Source of the DNA: Phaeovulum veldkampii DSM 11550
GTDB taxonomy: Bacteria; Pseudomonadota; Alphaproteobacteria; Rhodobacterales; Rhodobacteraceae
Direction of reading: 5' to 3'
Assembly (NCBI RefSeq): GCF_003034995.1
Contig: NZ_PZKF01000012.1
Span: forward strand, 1 to 64,000
DNA: 64,000 bases
Positions 9,093-17,231 of the stretch are shown piece by piece (position 1 is the first letter of the stretch; every line of letters starts with the position of its first letter). The notes under the pieces are model-generated. The model was not told the DNA's origin and did no database searches. It saw only the letters and a program-made list of their open reading frames with translations. A program made the position numbers and the translations under genes.

Positions 9093-9617
9093 TCAGACCG
9101 GGTAGCCAAAGGCGATGATCGCCCGCCAGATGTCGCGGTTTAACGCCTCGATGCGGGCGATCGCGGCGTCAATCGCGCCAAGTTCCTGTTCATCGGCCAC
9201 TTCGGCCTTGCCCATCAGCAAATCGTCCTTTCGGTCGGCAATGCGCATCAGGATCGTGCGCAACTGCCCCATCTCGGGGTCAAAGCTGTAGATGCAGTGA
9301 TTATACTTGTTGCGCAGCGGGGCTTCTTTCAGAAAGCCGCGGGTCAGCGACAGAACCTCCTTGCGCTGTGCGGCGGGGGTGGAGGGCATCTTGGCCAGCC
9401 GCTCGACCAGATCCAGCCGCGCCCGCGTGGTGTTCAGCGTCAGAAAGACGATGACGGCGGCCTCTTTGGTCATGCCCGACAGCCCCGCGATAACATGGAT
9501 CAGCAGGCTTTCGGTGTTGGTCCAGACGTAATTCAGCCGCCCCACGCGCAACAGCAGGTTTTGCAACAATAGATCGCCCGTCAGCGGCCGACCCGGCGGC
9601 TGCGGCGGCACGTTCAT
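9093..9617 (-). CDS. Small helical protein of unknown function, coupled to the LuxR-type regulator
   Basis: The 174-residue product is predicted almost entirely alpha-helical. A moderately hydrophobic stretch (about 40-75) looks amphipathic rather than membrane-spanning, and there is no signal peptide. I do not recognise the family. Its ATG overlaps the stop of the upstream LuxR-type regulator (TGATG), indicating translational coupling, so it may modulate that regulator or respond to it. It ends convergently with the exported 706-residue protein, 15 bp away. Confidence 0.7.
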   Translation of the reverse strand: MNVPPQPPGRPLTGDLLLQNLLLRVGRLNYVWTNTESLLIHVIAGLSGMTKEAAVIVFLTLNTTRARLDLVERLAKMPSTPAAQRKEVLSLTRGFLKEAPLRNKYNHCIYSFDPEMGQLRTILMRIADRKDDLLMGKAEVADEQELGAIDAAIARIEALNRDIWRAIIAFGYPV

Positions 9618-10339
9618 CAGCCCAGTTCCGCACGGTAGCGCAGGGCCGCCTCGGTCCGGTTGCGCGCACCGAGTTTTGTGGCGACGTGGTGCAGATGCAG
9701 CTTGACGGTGTTTTCCGACAGCTTCAGCCGGTTGGCGATGTGCTTGTTCTGCAAGCCCTCGGCCACAAGCTGCAACACCTCCATCTCACGCGCGGTCAGC
9801 GCGGCAAGCGGCGCTGAGACCTTGGCAGCAGGAACGGCTGCGGGCACGGGGTCGGGCGCGGCTGAGGCAGGTGCAAAAAGCTCGGTCGGCACATAGTGAC
9901 ACCCCGAAAGGATCAGCCGCAGGATCGACAGCCATGAATCAGGGTTAAGATCCATCGGCACCAAGCTGATGGCCCGCATCAGCGCCGGGTCGGAACGCAA
10001 GCGCCGCACCATTGCGGCGCCGTCACGATAGCCGATGGCAAGACAGTCCCGGCCACTGCGACGAAGCCGATCCAGCAGGGCAAGATCCAGCCCTTCGGCG
10101 AAAACCTCATCCAGCAGGATCAGTCGGCACTGATGGGGCGCGGGCGTGGCGGAATCGGCCAGATCAAGCGGCGTGGCTGCGCGCTTCACCTCTGCTCCCT
10201 CGATCTCGGTTGCAATCAACCGGGCGAGGCAGTCGGAAAACTGAAGCCTGGAGCCGACCAGCACCACCTCCAGCCGGTCTTCATCGGCTGCGGTGCGAAT
10301 GTTTCGCACGGCAGGACCAGCCCCCTTGATCGCGTTCAT
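9617..10339 (-). CDS. LuxR-family transcriptional regulator with degenerate receiver domain
   Basis: The 240-residue protein ends in a clear LuxR/NarL-type helix-turn-helix (about 180-236: LTAREMEVLQLVAEGLQNKHIANRL, then SENTVKLH). The N-terminal 130 residues follow the receiver alternation (EVVLVGS, RLILLDEVF, AISLVPMD). However, the acidic pair after strand 1 is missing and the usual lysine is replaced by proline, so canonical phosphorylation is unlikely. This architecture resembles CsgD/VpsT-type matrix regulators. It is divergent from the type I secretion operon, separated by about 700 bp of AT-richer DNA with palindromes, which makes that operon its most likely target; this is inference from context. 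Confidence 0.85.
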   Translation of the reverse strand: MNAIKGAGPAVRNIRTAADEDRLEVVLVGSRLQFSDCLARLIATEIEGAEVKRAATPLDLADSATPAPHQCRLILLDEVFAEGLDLALLDRLRRSGRDCLAIGYRDGAAMVRRLRSDPALMRAISLVPMDLNPDSWLSILRLILSGCHYVPTELFAPASAAPDPVPAAVPAAKVSAPLAALTAREMEVLQLVAEGLQNKHIANRLKLSENTVKLHLHHVATKLGARNRTEAALRYRAELG

Positions 10340-10704
10340 CTCTCCTCCTGCACTCGTAACACGGACACGGCGGCGCTCTGTGGTTTCAAACGCCTCCGCC
10401 GACGGCCGATGCCCCCCGCATCGACCCGCCCCGTTTCAAAAAGTATATGCTCACTGTGACATTTTATAGCACAGGATCATGTCGTAACTAAGTAGCCAAA
10501 ACGTATTAACCGCTCGTTCTACCCCCAATTCGGGCAAGAACATTACTATCCGATGATTGGGAAGGCGTGGCCTGCGGGCTAAACACTGCTGGTGGCGTTT
10601 GTCCCCGATTCGGCTTAGCCGCAGCGCAGCAAAATGACCCTATGCGCACCTGGTTCGAAAGAGGCGCGGGCTGCAAGACATTGGCAGGAAAATATTTTTC
10701 AACG

Positions 10705-10714
10705 CCATTAATGG
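10705..10714. repeat. 10-bp palindrome CCATTAATGG
   Basis: A perfect palindrome in the AT-rich intergenic part between the LuxR-type regulator and the secretion operon, directly adjacent to an 8-bp inverted repeat. LuxR-type proteins often bind short dyads, so this is a candidate operator. Confidence 0.4.
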
Positions 10715-10715
10715 T

Positions 10716-10740
10716 AAATAGCCGGAATTGATGGCTATTT
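10716..10740. repeat. Inverted repeat AAATAGCC-N9-GGCTATTT
   Basis: Two perfect 8-bp arms separated by 9 bp, beginning two bases after the CCATTAATGG palindrome. It could be an operator dyad for the divergent regulator or form a hairpin in a leader transcript. No T-run follows that would make it a typical terminator. Confidence 0.4.
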
Positions 10741-11036
10741 TGCGGCAATGGCAGGGCGCAATCTGACATGGCTGAAGCAGAAGCCTGCGTTTCGTCAAGC
10801 AAGACTGCACCGGGATCGGCGCTTGGGGTCAGCCCCTTGAAGTTCGGGCATGAGCCCGCCGCCCTCCTGCGCTTGTTCGAGACATGGCCCGCGCCGCAGG
10901 TGCCGCGTCAGCCCGGTTGCAGGCGACTCGCCCCGACCGGACCACACCGACCGGAGACCAACGTAACCGCATGCCGAAATGACCCGCTTTTAACAGAGTT
11001 GCGGGAGCGGCGTGCCCACATCACGGAGTGACGACG

Positions 11037-13100
11037 ATGGGTGACAGACGCCACATGCACATGATGCCGAACATGTCCCGGCAGGATCAAGACCAGGATC
11101 AAGACCAGGGTCAGGGTCAACTGCAGGGCCAGGCCTCGTTGCAGGGGCAGGCCTCGATGCAGGGTCAAGGCCAAAGCCAGGACAGCACCAGCAGTTCGGA
11201 CAATGACAACGCCAATGGCAACGGCAACCTGAACGGTAACGCCAATGGCAACCTGAACGGCAACAGCAACACCAACGCCAACGCAGCCAACAACGCGGCC
11301 TCGAACTTTGCCGCGAATGCTGCGGCCTCGAACGCGACCTCGGGCAGCATGGCGGCGAACCATGCCGCGAACTCGGCGACGAATGCCACCAATGTCACCA
11401 CCACCGTGACCGCTGAAATCGACCTGGGCGCGCATATCCCCGAAGACAACGACTTTGCCGACTTTGACCTCGATGGCGGCGAGATCAGCGACTTTGTGAT
11501 GCAGCAAGCCGGGGGTGATGCAGTCTACACCTATGACACCGGCAACGACATGGACTTTTCGAATGTCCTGTCGAACATGTCGGTGACGGGCACGGCCACC
11601 GCTATGGTGTTCGGTCAGTCGGCAACGCTGGAAGACAACGACAACCTGTCCGACGTGACGCTGGAAAATGGCGGCGAATTCAACGTCTCCGGCTCGGCCT
11701 CGGCCTCTGACGCCGACGCAAGCGAAGGCATCAGCGTCGATCCGACCGCGATGGCCAAGGGCGGCGTTGCGATGTCGAAGGGCGGCGATGCCGACGATGC
11801 CGAAGCCGATGGCGGCAATGCTGACGCCAACGCCGGCAACATGGGCGTTTCTTCGGCTGGGGCCATCGGTGGCGATGGCGGCGATGGCGGCTCGGCGGGC
11901 AACCTGTCGCTGGGTCTTGCGGCCGGGATCGGCGTCGGCAACGTCGCCGATGGCGCAGCCGACAGCGGCAATGGCGGTTCGTCGACGGGCGGCAATGCCG
12001 GTCCCGCAGGGGGGGGCCTGAACGGCCTTGTGGTCGGCGGTGAAGGCGGCGACTCAGAAGGTGGCGAGGCCGACAACGAAGCTGGCGATGGTGACAACGC
12101 CTATGGCGGCGATGCTGGCACGCTGGCCGGGGCGCTTCAGGGCACCGAAGGTAGCGAAGCCGATAACGAAGCCGGTGATGCCGACGACGCCTATGGCGGC
12201 GGCGCGATCGCTGGTGCTGGTGTCGGCCAGGGCGCGATTGGTGGCAACACCGAATCCGAAGGCGGCGACGGCGGCGATCCGACCTCTGGCGCAAACGCGC
12301 TTGGGCTTGGCTTGGGTCTGGTGGGGCTGGGCCTTGCCGGAGCCGACAGCGATGCCGGCACGACCGCGGGCAACGCCGGTCCGGCAAGCTCGGGCGATGT
12401 CGGCGGCTTTGGCGCCGACGCCGATGCCACGGGCGAGGGGGGCGGTGCCAATTCGGTGGCCGGTGACGCAGGCTGGGTCGATGGCGGCGACATTGCCGGG
12501 TTGGCAAACGGTGCCAACGGCAGCGCGACCGGCGCCGATGCCAACAGCATCGGGGGCGATGCGGGCCATGCACATGGCGGCAGCGCCTCGGATGCCAACG
12601 GCGGTGCGGCCGACGCGTGGGCCGGTGGTGCCAACTCCACCGCGGGCAGCGCGGGCAGCGCCGACAGCGGCATGGCGATGGGCGGCGACTCCAGCGGCAC
12701 GGGTTCGGGCAGCGGCATTGCCGATGCCACGGGGTCGGCCTTGGCTGGCGGCGGCGGCGGCGGCGGCATGGGCGAGGCGATCAGTTCCTATGACGCAGCT
12801 GCGACCGGTGGCACCGCCAGCATCGGCGATGTCTACGCCACCTCGGGCGCGGGCGGCGCAGGTGGCTGGGCCGACGCCGGCATGGAGGTCTATGGCGGCG
12901 ACGCCGGATCGTGGGGCACGGGCAATGGCGGAAACGGCTATGTCTCGGGCACCTCGGCTGCTGCGAACGAAGCGCTGTTCGCGACCGAGGCGTTCAACCA
13001 GCAGATCGTGATGGGCGCCAACGTGCTGGGCAATTCGGTCGATATGACCGTGGTAGGCGGTAGCCTCACCTCGACGCTGACCGGCGACGACCTGAGCTGA
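11037..13100 (+). CDS. Gln/Asn/Gly/Asp/Ala-rich repetitive protein, putative type I secretion substrate
   Basis: The 687-residue product starts at the ATG at 11037, whose GGAG site overlaps the alternative GTG at 11028. It has four zones: a Met/His start with a Gln-rich tract (about 13-45, QDQDQDQDQGQG), an Asn-rich tract (about 50-110, NGNLNGNANGN), a more ordered acidic segment (about 125-215), and a long Gly/Asp/Ala/Asn/Ser tract (about 220-640). A hydrophobic C-terminus follows (FNQQIVMGANVLGNSVDM, then VVGGSLTSTL). There is no Sec signal and no RTX nonapeptide array. Only one or two cysteine-free, low-aromatic regions occur, fitting an extended extracellular polymer. An ABC exporter and adaptor lie in the same operon, so type I export is inferred. 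Function unknown; matrix, surface-layer or amyloid-like roles are possible. Confidence 0.85.
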   Translation: MGDRRHMHMMPNMSRQDQDQDQDQGQGQLQGQASLQGQASMQGQGQSQDSTSSSDNDNANGNGNLNGNANGNLNGNSNTNANAANNAASNFAANAAASNATSGSMAANHAANSATNATNVTTTVTAEIDLGAHIPEDNDFADFDLDGGEISDFVMQQAGGDAVYTYDTGNDMDFSNVLSNMSVTGTATAMVFGQSATLEDNDNLSDVTLENGGEFNVSGSASASDADASEGISVDPTAMAKGGVAMSKGGDADDAEADGGNADANAGNMGVSSAGAIGGDGGDGGSAGNLSLGLAAGIGVGNVADGAADSGNGGSSTGGNAGPAGGGLNGLVVGGEGGDSEGGEADNEAGDGDNAYGGDAGTLAGALQGTEGSEADNEAGDADDAYGGGAIAGAGVGQGAIGGNTESEGGDGGDPTSGANALGLGLGLVGLGLAGADSDAGTTAGNAGPASSGDVGGFGADADATGEGGGANSVAGDAGWVDGGDIAGLANGANGSATGADANSIGGDAGHAHGGSASDANGGAADAWAGGANSTAGSAGSADSGMAMGGDSSGTGSGSGIADATGSALAGGGGGGGMGEAISSYDAAATGGTASIGDVYATSGAGGAGGWADAGMEVYGGDAGSWGTGNGGNGYVSGTSAAANEALFATEAFNQQIVMGANVLGNSVDMTVVGGSLTSTLTGDDLS
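11082..11105 (+). repeat. 12-bp tandem repeat (2 copies) in the Gln-rich coding segment
   Basis: The unit CAGGATCAAGAC occurs twice in perfect tandem and encodes the QDQD stretch. A third copy begins but diverges. Unit length is a multiple of three, so copy-number changes would alter length without a frameshift. Confidence 0.8.
11124..11159 (+). repeat. 18-bp imperfect tandem repeat (2 copies) in the Gln-rich coding segment
   Basis: CAGGGCCAGGCCTCGTTG is followed directly by CAGGGGCAGGCCTCGATG, with two differences, and a partial third copy follows. It encodes repeated QGQAS modules and is again in-frame. Confidence 0.8.
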
Positions 13101-13117
13101 TCGGACGAACACTGCCT

Positions 13118-13140
13118 CGGCCGGGCATCCGCCCCGGCCG
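13118..13140 (+). terminator. GC-rich hairpin between the two secretion-substrate genes
   Basis: An 8-bp stem (CGGCCGGG / CCCGGCCG) with a 7-nt loop begins 17 nt after the stop of the 687-residue gene. No T-run follows, so partial readthrough or processing is more likely than full termination. This would let the abundant first product be made in excess over the exporter, as in other type I secretion operons. Confidence 0.45.
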
Positions 13141-13249
13141 GGGCAACCGGATTTCAAGGGCCTGCGCGCAACTGCACCGCGCGGACCTGTCGGTGCCTCG
13201 CCTTAGGTGCGGTCAGGCGCCGGATGTGCCAGCAAGCAAGGGGGGGGCG

Positions 13250-15190
13250 ATGCGCAGCGATCTGATCACCCAGGAAATCTGGCACTTCATCGGGCTGTTC
13301 GATCAGATCGTCGAACAGGCCCGTCAGCGCATCGACTATGACGGCTTTCGCGGCGCTGCCGATGGACAGGCCGAGATGGAGATGGCGGCTGTTTCCCCAA
13401 CCACGCCGCACCCCGACGCCGCCGCGCCCGAGTTTCGCCCCAAGACCGGCAACCCGGCGCCCGCCGAGGCTGCGACATCGGGGCCGGTTACGGAGTCCCG
13501 ACTTGACCTGTCCGCTCCGGCGCAGGACCGCACCGCGCCGCCCCCGGCGTCCGCAAACCCCGATACGGGCGCCCCTGTGAACCTGTCAGGGTCCGCCGGA
13601 TCGGCGCTGCCAGACCTGCCGCCGCCCGGATCGGTGATGATCGTGATGCGGCAGTCGAATGTTGCCACAGATTCCGACCTGCTGCTGATGACCCCGGCCG
13701 AGACAGCGTTTCTGGACCCGGCGATTTTTGCCGACCCGTTGCAGGATCTGATGGCGGTGGCGCAAAGCCTTGGCGTAATCGGCGCGCTGCCCACGCCGTC
13801 CGATCAGGCGTCCATCGCAGAGATGGGCCGCGCCCTGCAGGCCGCTGTCGAGGCTGCCGCACCGGCCGCTGTGGCTGGTGCCGACGTTTTCATCGCACGC
13901 GGCACCGATACGCTGGGCGTGCATGTGAATGGCGTGGCGGCCGACGATCTGCCGGTATTGCAGGACCACCTTCCAGAAGTGCCCGACGCACCGAAAACCA
14001 GTGTCGAAATCGCGCAGGCCACCGCCGCACAGGAGGAGACCCCGGCGCCTGACATCGACCATCTGGTGCTGGCCGGAGGCAATACGGTGGTGAACGAGGC
14101 GCTCGTGTCGATTTCCTGGCTTGATGCGCCGGTCATTACGGTTATGGGCGGGCTGATCCGCATTGATGCGATATCACAGATCAACGTCAGTGCCGAAAGC
14201 CAATGGCTTGACGGGGCGCCGCTTGCCCCGGTCGAGGCGCCGCAGGGGCTGATCAATTCGGCGCTCTTTGATCGCCCCGATGCAGGCACCGCCGGCACCG
14301 AGGACGGCGGGTCGCCCCTGGGCTGGATCGTGACCACAGTGGCGGGCGACCTGATCGTTCTGAACTGGATCACCCAGACGAATTTCCTGATCGACACCGA
14401 CATCCTCAGCGTCGCGCTGACCGGCAGCACCAGCTACATTGTTACCGGTGACAATACGCTGGTGAACACCGCCGATCTTCTGGAACTGAGCTGGAGCTAC
14501 GATCTGATCGTGATCGGCGGCAGCATGATCGACCTTGCGCTGATCCGCCAGACCAACGTGCTGCATGACGTTGACGCCGTGACCGGCGGGTTGGCCGACA
14601 TGGGCGGCAATCTGCTGTGGAACCAGGCGGTGATCAGCGACGACGGGCTGGATACCATTGCGCCAATGGCGCCGGGGATGGCCGGGCTTGCCAATGCCGC
14701 GGCCAAGGGCGGCATGGGGCTGGGGCAAAGCATCCTCAACGACCCGGCCTTTGACGGGCTCGATCTGCTGCGTGTGCTGCATATCGAGGGCGACCTGTTG
14801 ATGGTGCAGGCGATCGACCAGACGAATGTGATGGGCGACGCCGATCAGGTGGCGATGGCCGCCGGGGCCGCGATGACTCAAGAGGGTGCCGAAATTTCGT
14901 TGATCACCGGCGCCAATGCGCTGATCAACATCGCCGAGATTGCCAGCGGCGGCATGGACAGCACGATCCATGTGCAAGGCGAGGCCTATTCCGATGCGTT
15001 ACTCTATCAGGCGAACTTTTTCGGTGACCCCGAAGATGGGGTGGCGCCGGGCCTTCAGGGCCTTGTGGCAGAGGCCGTGGCGTTTCTGGCTGACGACATG
15101 ATCGCCGAGGGCGACGCACCCGACCCCGCCGTTCTTGATGCGGCGTTGCACGGGATTCAGACCGACGGGTTGAATGTCATGTTGGCCTGA
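13250..15190 (+). CDS. Repeat protein with Q-x-N...D-x-D modules, putative co-secreted or assembly protein
   Basis: From the ATG at 13250 (preceded by AAGGGGGGG) the product is 646 residues without signal peptide or membrane helix. After a short helical start and a Pro/Ala-rich linker (to about residue 125), a motif of the form [I/L/M]-x-Q-x-N-[V/F]-x-x-D-x-D recurs six times (codons near 13646, 14170, 14370, 14543, 14812 and 15002). Each later copy is preceded by a hydrophobic strand such as LIVIGGSMIDLALI or GDLLMVQAI, and by G-N-x-L-x-N phrases. This suggests a stacked beta structure. The C-terminus of the upstream protein carries a similar phrase (GANVLGN, then VVGGS). I do not recognise a named family. 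Its position between a substrate-like gene and the exporter suggests a second substrate or nucleator. Confidence 0.85.
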   Translation: MRSDLITQEIWHFIGLFDQIVEQARQRIDYDGFRGAADGQAEMEMAAVSPTTPHPDAAAPEFRPKTGNPAPAEAATSGPVTESRLDLSAPAQDRTAPPPASANPDTGAPVNLSGSAGSALPDLPPPGSVMIVMRQSNVATDSDLLLMTPAETAFLDPAIFADPLQDLMAVAQSLGVIGALPTPSDQASIAEMGRALQAAVEAAAPAAVAGADVFIARGTDTLGVHVNGVAADDLPVLQDHLPEVPDAPKTSVEIAQATAAQEETPAPDIDHLVLAGGNTVVNEALVSISWLDAPVITVMGGLIRIDAISQINVSAESQWLDGAPLAPVEAPQGLINSALFDRPDAGTAGTEDGGSPLGWIVTTVAGDLIVLNWITQTNFLIDTDILSVALTGSTSYIVTGDNTLVNTADLLELSWSYDLIVIGGSMIDLALIRQTNVLHDVDAVTGGLADMGGNLLWNQAVISDDGLDTIAPMAPGMAGLANAAAKGGMGLGQSILNDPAFDGLDLLRVLHIEGDLLMVQAIDQTNVMGDADQVAMAAGAAMTQEGAEISLITGANALINIAEIASGGMDSTIHVQGEAYSDALLYQANFFGDPEDGVAPGLQGLVAEAVAFLADDMIAEGDAPDPAVLDAALHGIQTDGLNVMLA

Positions 15191-15215
15191 GGCCGACAGG
15201 ACGAGGAGAGGTATC

Positions 15216-17231
15216 GTGAAAGATCTGGCCAACCAAGGCGATCAGGACGCGGGCGGCCCGCCTGAGGCCAAAGGCTTGCTGCATCTGAGCCCCGACCTGC
15301 GGGTCGGCGCCCCACCCCCCGGCCCGGCGCCCGAAACCGCGCGCGCTGCCGACCCGCCGCCCACGGGCGCGGGCCGCGGGGCGGAGCGCCCTGATCCCGG
15401 CGGAACGGCTGGGCCAACTGCCGGACAGGGCGGCGGCGGCAAGGCCAAAGGCCCCGGCTTTCACGCCCGCCTTGGCCCGGTTGATTTCGGCCAAAGCCTG
15501 CAGGCGGGCATCTCGGTCGTGCGGCGCAACATGGCGGCAGTGATGCTGTTCACGCTGGCCACCAACGTGCTTATCCTGGCGATTCCGATCTATCTGTTTC
15601 AGATTTCTGACCGGGTGCTGACCTCTCGCTCGGTCGATACGCTGATCATGCTGACCGGGGTCATCGTGGCGGCGATCGGGCTTTATGCGGTGTTTGACGC
15701 GATGCGCCGGTTTGTCCTGATGCGCACCGCGGTCGAGGTTGCGGTGCAGCTTGGCGGCCCGATCCTCAGCGCCGCCGCGCGCGCCTCGCTGCATTCCAAC
15801 GGGCGCGAATACCAAACCCTGGGCGACCTGCAACAACTGCGCTCGTTCCTTGTGTCGGGCACTTTGCTGTCATTTCTGGATGTGCCTTTTGCGCCGATCT
15901 TCATCATCGCGGTGTTTCTGATCCACCCGCATCTGGGCTTTATCGTGGTGGGCACGGCGCTGTTGCTGTTCGTGCTGGCCCTGGTGAACCAGCGGATGAC
16001 GGCGCAGCATTTTGCCCGCGCCAATATGTATCAAAGCCGGGCTAACCTGCACCTGGATTCCATGTCGCGCAACAGCCAGATCATCAACGCGCTGGCGATG
16101 ATCCCAGAGGCGGTGCGGATCTGGGGCCGCGATACGGCGGGGTCGTTGACCGCGCAGGTCATGGCGCAGGACCGCAACATCATTTCCGCCACCATTTCGC
16201 GCGGAGTGCGGCTTTTGACTCAGGTCGCGATGCTGGGCTGGGGCGCCTGGCTGTCGCTGGAGGGCCAGATCACCGGCGGCATGGTGATTGCCGCCTCGAT
16301 CATCGCCGGCCGGGCGCTTGCGCCGATCGAAGGCGCGATCGAGGGCTGGAACCATTTTCTTCTGTCGCAGACGGCCTATCAGCGCATCGCGCAACTGCTG
16401 CGCGCCTCGCCGCTGAACACCGAACGGCTGCGCCTGCCCCGGCCCGAAGGGCGGCTGGATGTGGAACGGCTGCTGTATGTGCCGCAGGGCACCAAATCGG
16501 TGGTTCTGAACGGTATCAGCTTCTGCCTTGCGCCCGGTGAATCGTTGGCCGTGATCGGCAATTCGGGCGCGGGCAAGACCACGTTGGGCAAGATGCTGGT
16601 GGGTTCCTTGTTGCCCACCTCGGGCGCGGTCCGGCTGGATCTGATGGATCTGCGCAACTGGGATCAGCGGCAGTTTGGTGAAAACGTGGGCTATCTGCCG
16701 CAAGATGTGCAGCTGTTCCCCGGCACGATCAAGGACAACATCGCCCGGATGCGGGCCGATGCGACCGATGAACAGATCTACGAAGCCGCGCGGCTGGCCG
16801 ATGTGCATGACATGATCGCCAACCTGCCGCATGGCTATGAAACCACCGTGGCGGCCGACGGATCACCGCTTTCCGGCGGACAGAAACAGCGCGTTGCGCT
16901 GGCGCGGGCTTTCTTTGGAAACCCCCGCCTTCTGGTGCTGGACGAGCCGAATTCCAACCTAGACACCGGCGGCGATCTGGCGCTGGCGCGCGCCGTGGAA
17001 CATGCGCGCAACAAGAAGATCACCGTGGTCGTCATCACACAAAAGCCCTCGCTGTTGCAGCATGTGGACAAGATCATGCTTCTGGCCGATGGCGGCATTG
17101 CCATGTTCGGGGCGCGCGCCCAGGTGCTGGCCGCGCTGGAACAGCGCCGCCAGCCGCAGCAGGTGAAAGCCGCTGGCACCGCCCGGCCCGTCACGAACGG
17201 CCAGCCCACCGCGAAAGGAACCCCGCAATGA
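15216..17231 (+). CDS. Type I secretion system ABC transporter (PrtD/HlyB-type permease-ATPase)
   Basis: This is the inner-membrane exporter that energises type I secretion. I place the start at GTG 15216, with GAGGAGAG upstream, rather than an ATG inside the previous gene; this gives 671 residues. About 85 Pro/Gly-rich, probably disordered residues come first. There is no C39 peptidase domain, so substrates would not be cleaved at a GG leader. Six membrane segments follow (about 100-390), then the nucleotide-binding domain: Walker A GNSGAGKTT near 448, signature LSGGQKQR near 550, Walker B LLVLDEPNSNLD near 570. The stop overlaps the adaptor gene ATG (ATGA). No outer-membrane TolC gene is nearby, so that component must come from elsewhere. 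Confidence 0.92.
   Translation: MKDLANQGDQDAGGPPEAKGLLHLSPDLRVGAPPPGPAPETARAADPPPTGAGRGAERPDPGGTAGPTAGQGGGGKAKGPGFHARLGPVDFGQSLQAGISVVRRNMAAVMLFTLATNVLILAIPIYLFQISDRVLTSRSVDTLIMLTGVIVAAIGLYAVFDAMRRFVLMRTAVEVAVQLGGPILSAAARASLHSNGREYQTLGDLQQLRSFLVSGTLLSFLDVPFAPIFIIAVFLIHPHLGFIVVGTALLLFVLALVNQRMTAQHFARANMYQSRANLHLDSMSRNSQIINALAMIPEAVRIWGRDTAGSLTAQVMAQDRNIISATISRGVRLLTQVAMLGWGAWLSLEGQITGGMVIAASIIAGRALAPIEGAIEGWNHFLLSQTAYQRIAQLLRASPLNTERLRLPRPEGRLDVERLLYVPQGTKSVVLNGISFCLAPGESLAVIGNSGAGKTTLGKMLVGSLLPTSGAVRLDLMDLRNWDQRQFGENVGYLPQDVQLFPGTIKDNIARMRADATDEQIYEAARLADVHDMIANLPHGYETTVAADGSPLSGGQKQRVALARAFFGNPRLLVLDEPNSNLDTGGDLALARAVEHARNKKITVVVITQKPSLLQHVDKIMLLADGGIAMFGARAQVLAALEQRRQPQQVKAAGTARPVTNGQPTAKGTPQ

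Larger units (their letters stand above)
10340..11036. promoter_or_regulatory. Long divergent intergenic region upstream of the type I secretion operon
   Basis: About 700 bp without a convincing gene. The part at about 10437-10510 and again 10680-10760 is markedly AT-richer than its surroundings, as expected of promoters and operators. Short open frames here lack ribosome-binding sites and normal codon use. The stretch from about 10770 to 11020 returns to high GC and would be a long untranslated leader for the secretion operon if the promoter lies in the AT-rich part. Confidence 0.55.

Noticed and set aside
10768-11031. 87-codon plus-strand frame upstream of the secretion operon
   Set aside because: No ribosome-binding site, ends at the next gene's Shine-Dalgarno region, and has no recognisable features; treated as leader DNA.
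12054-13157. 367-codon minus-strand frame opposite the low-complexity gene
   Set aside because: The plus-strand frame has a ribosome-binding site, operon context and a composition that changes in zones; the antisense frame is Ala/Gly/Arg noise.
11037-15190. RTX (GGxGxDxxx) calcium-binding repeats in the secreted proteins
   Set aside because: Gly/Asp are abundant but no regular nonapeptide array is visible, so these were not called RTX proteins.
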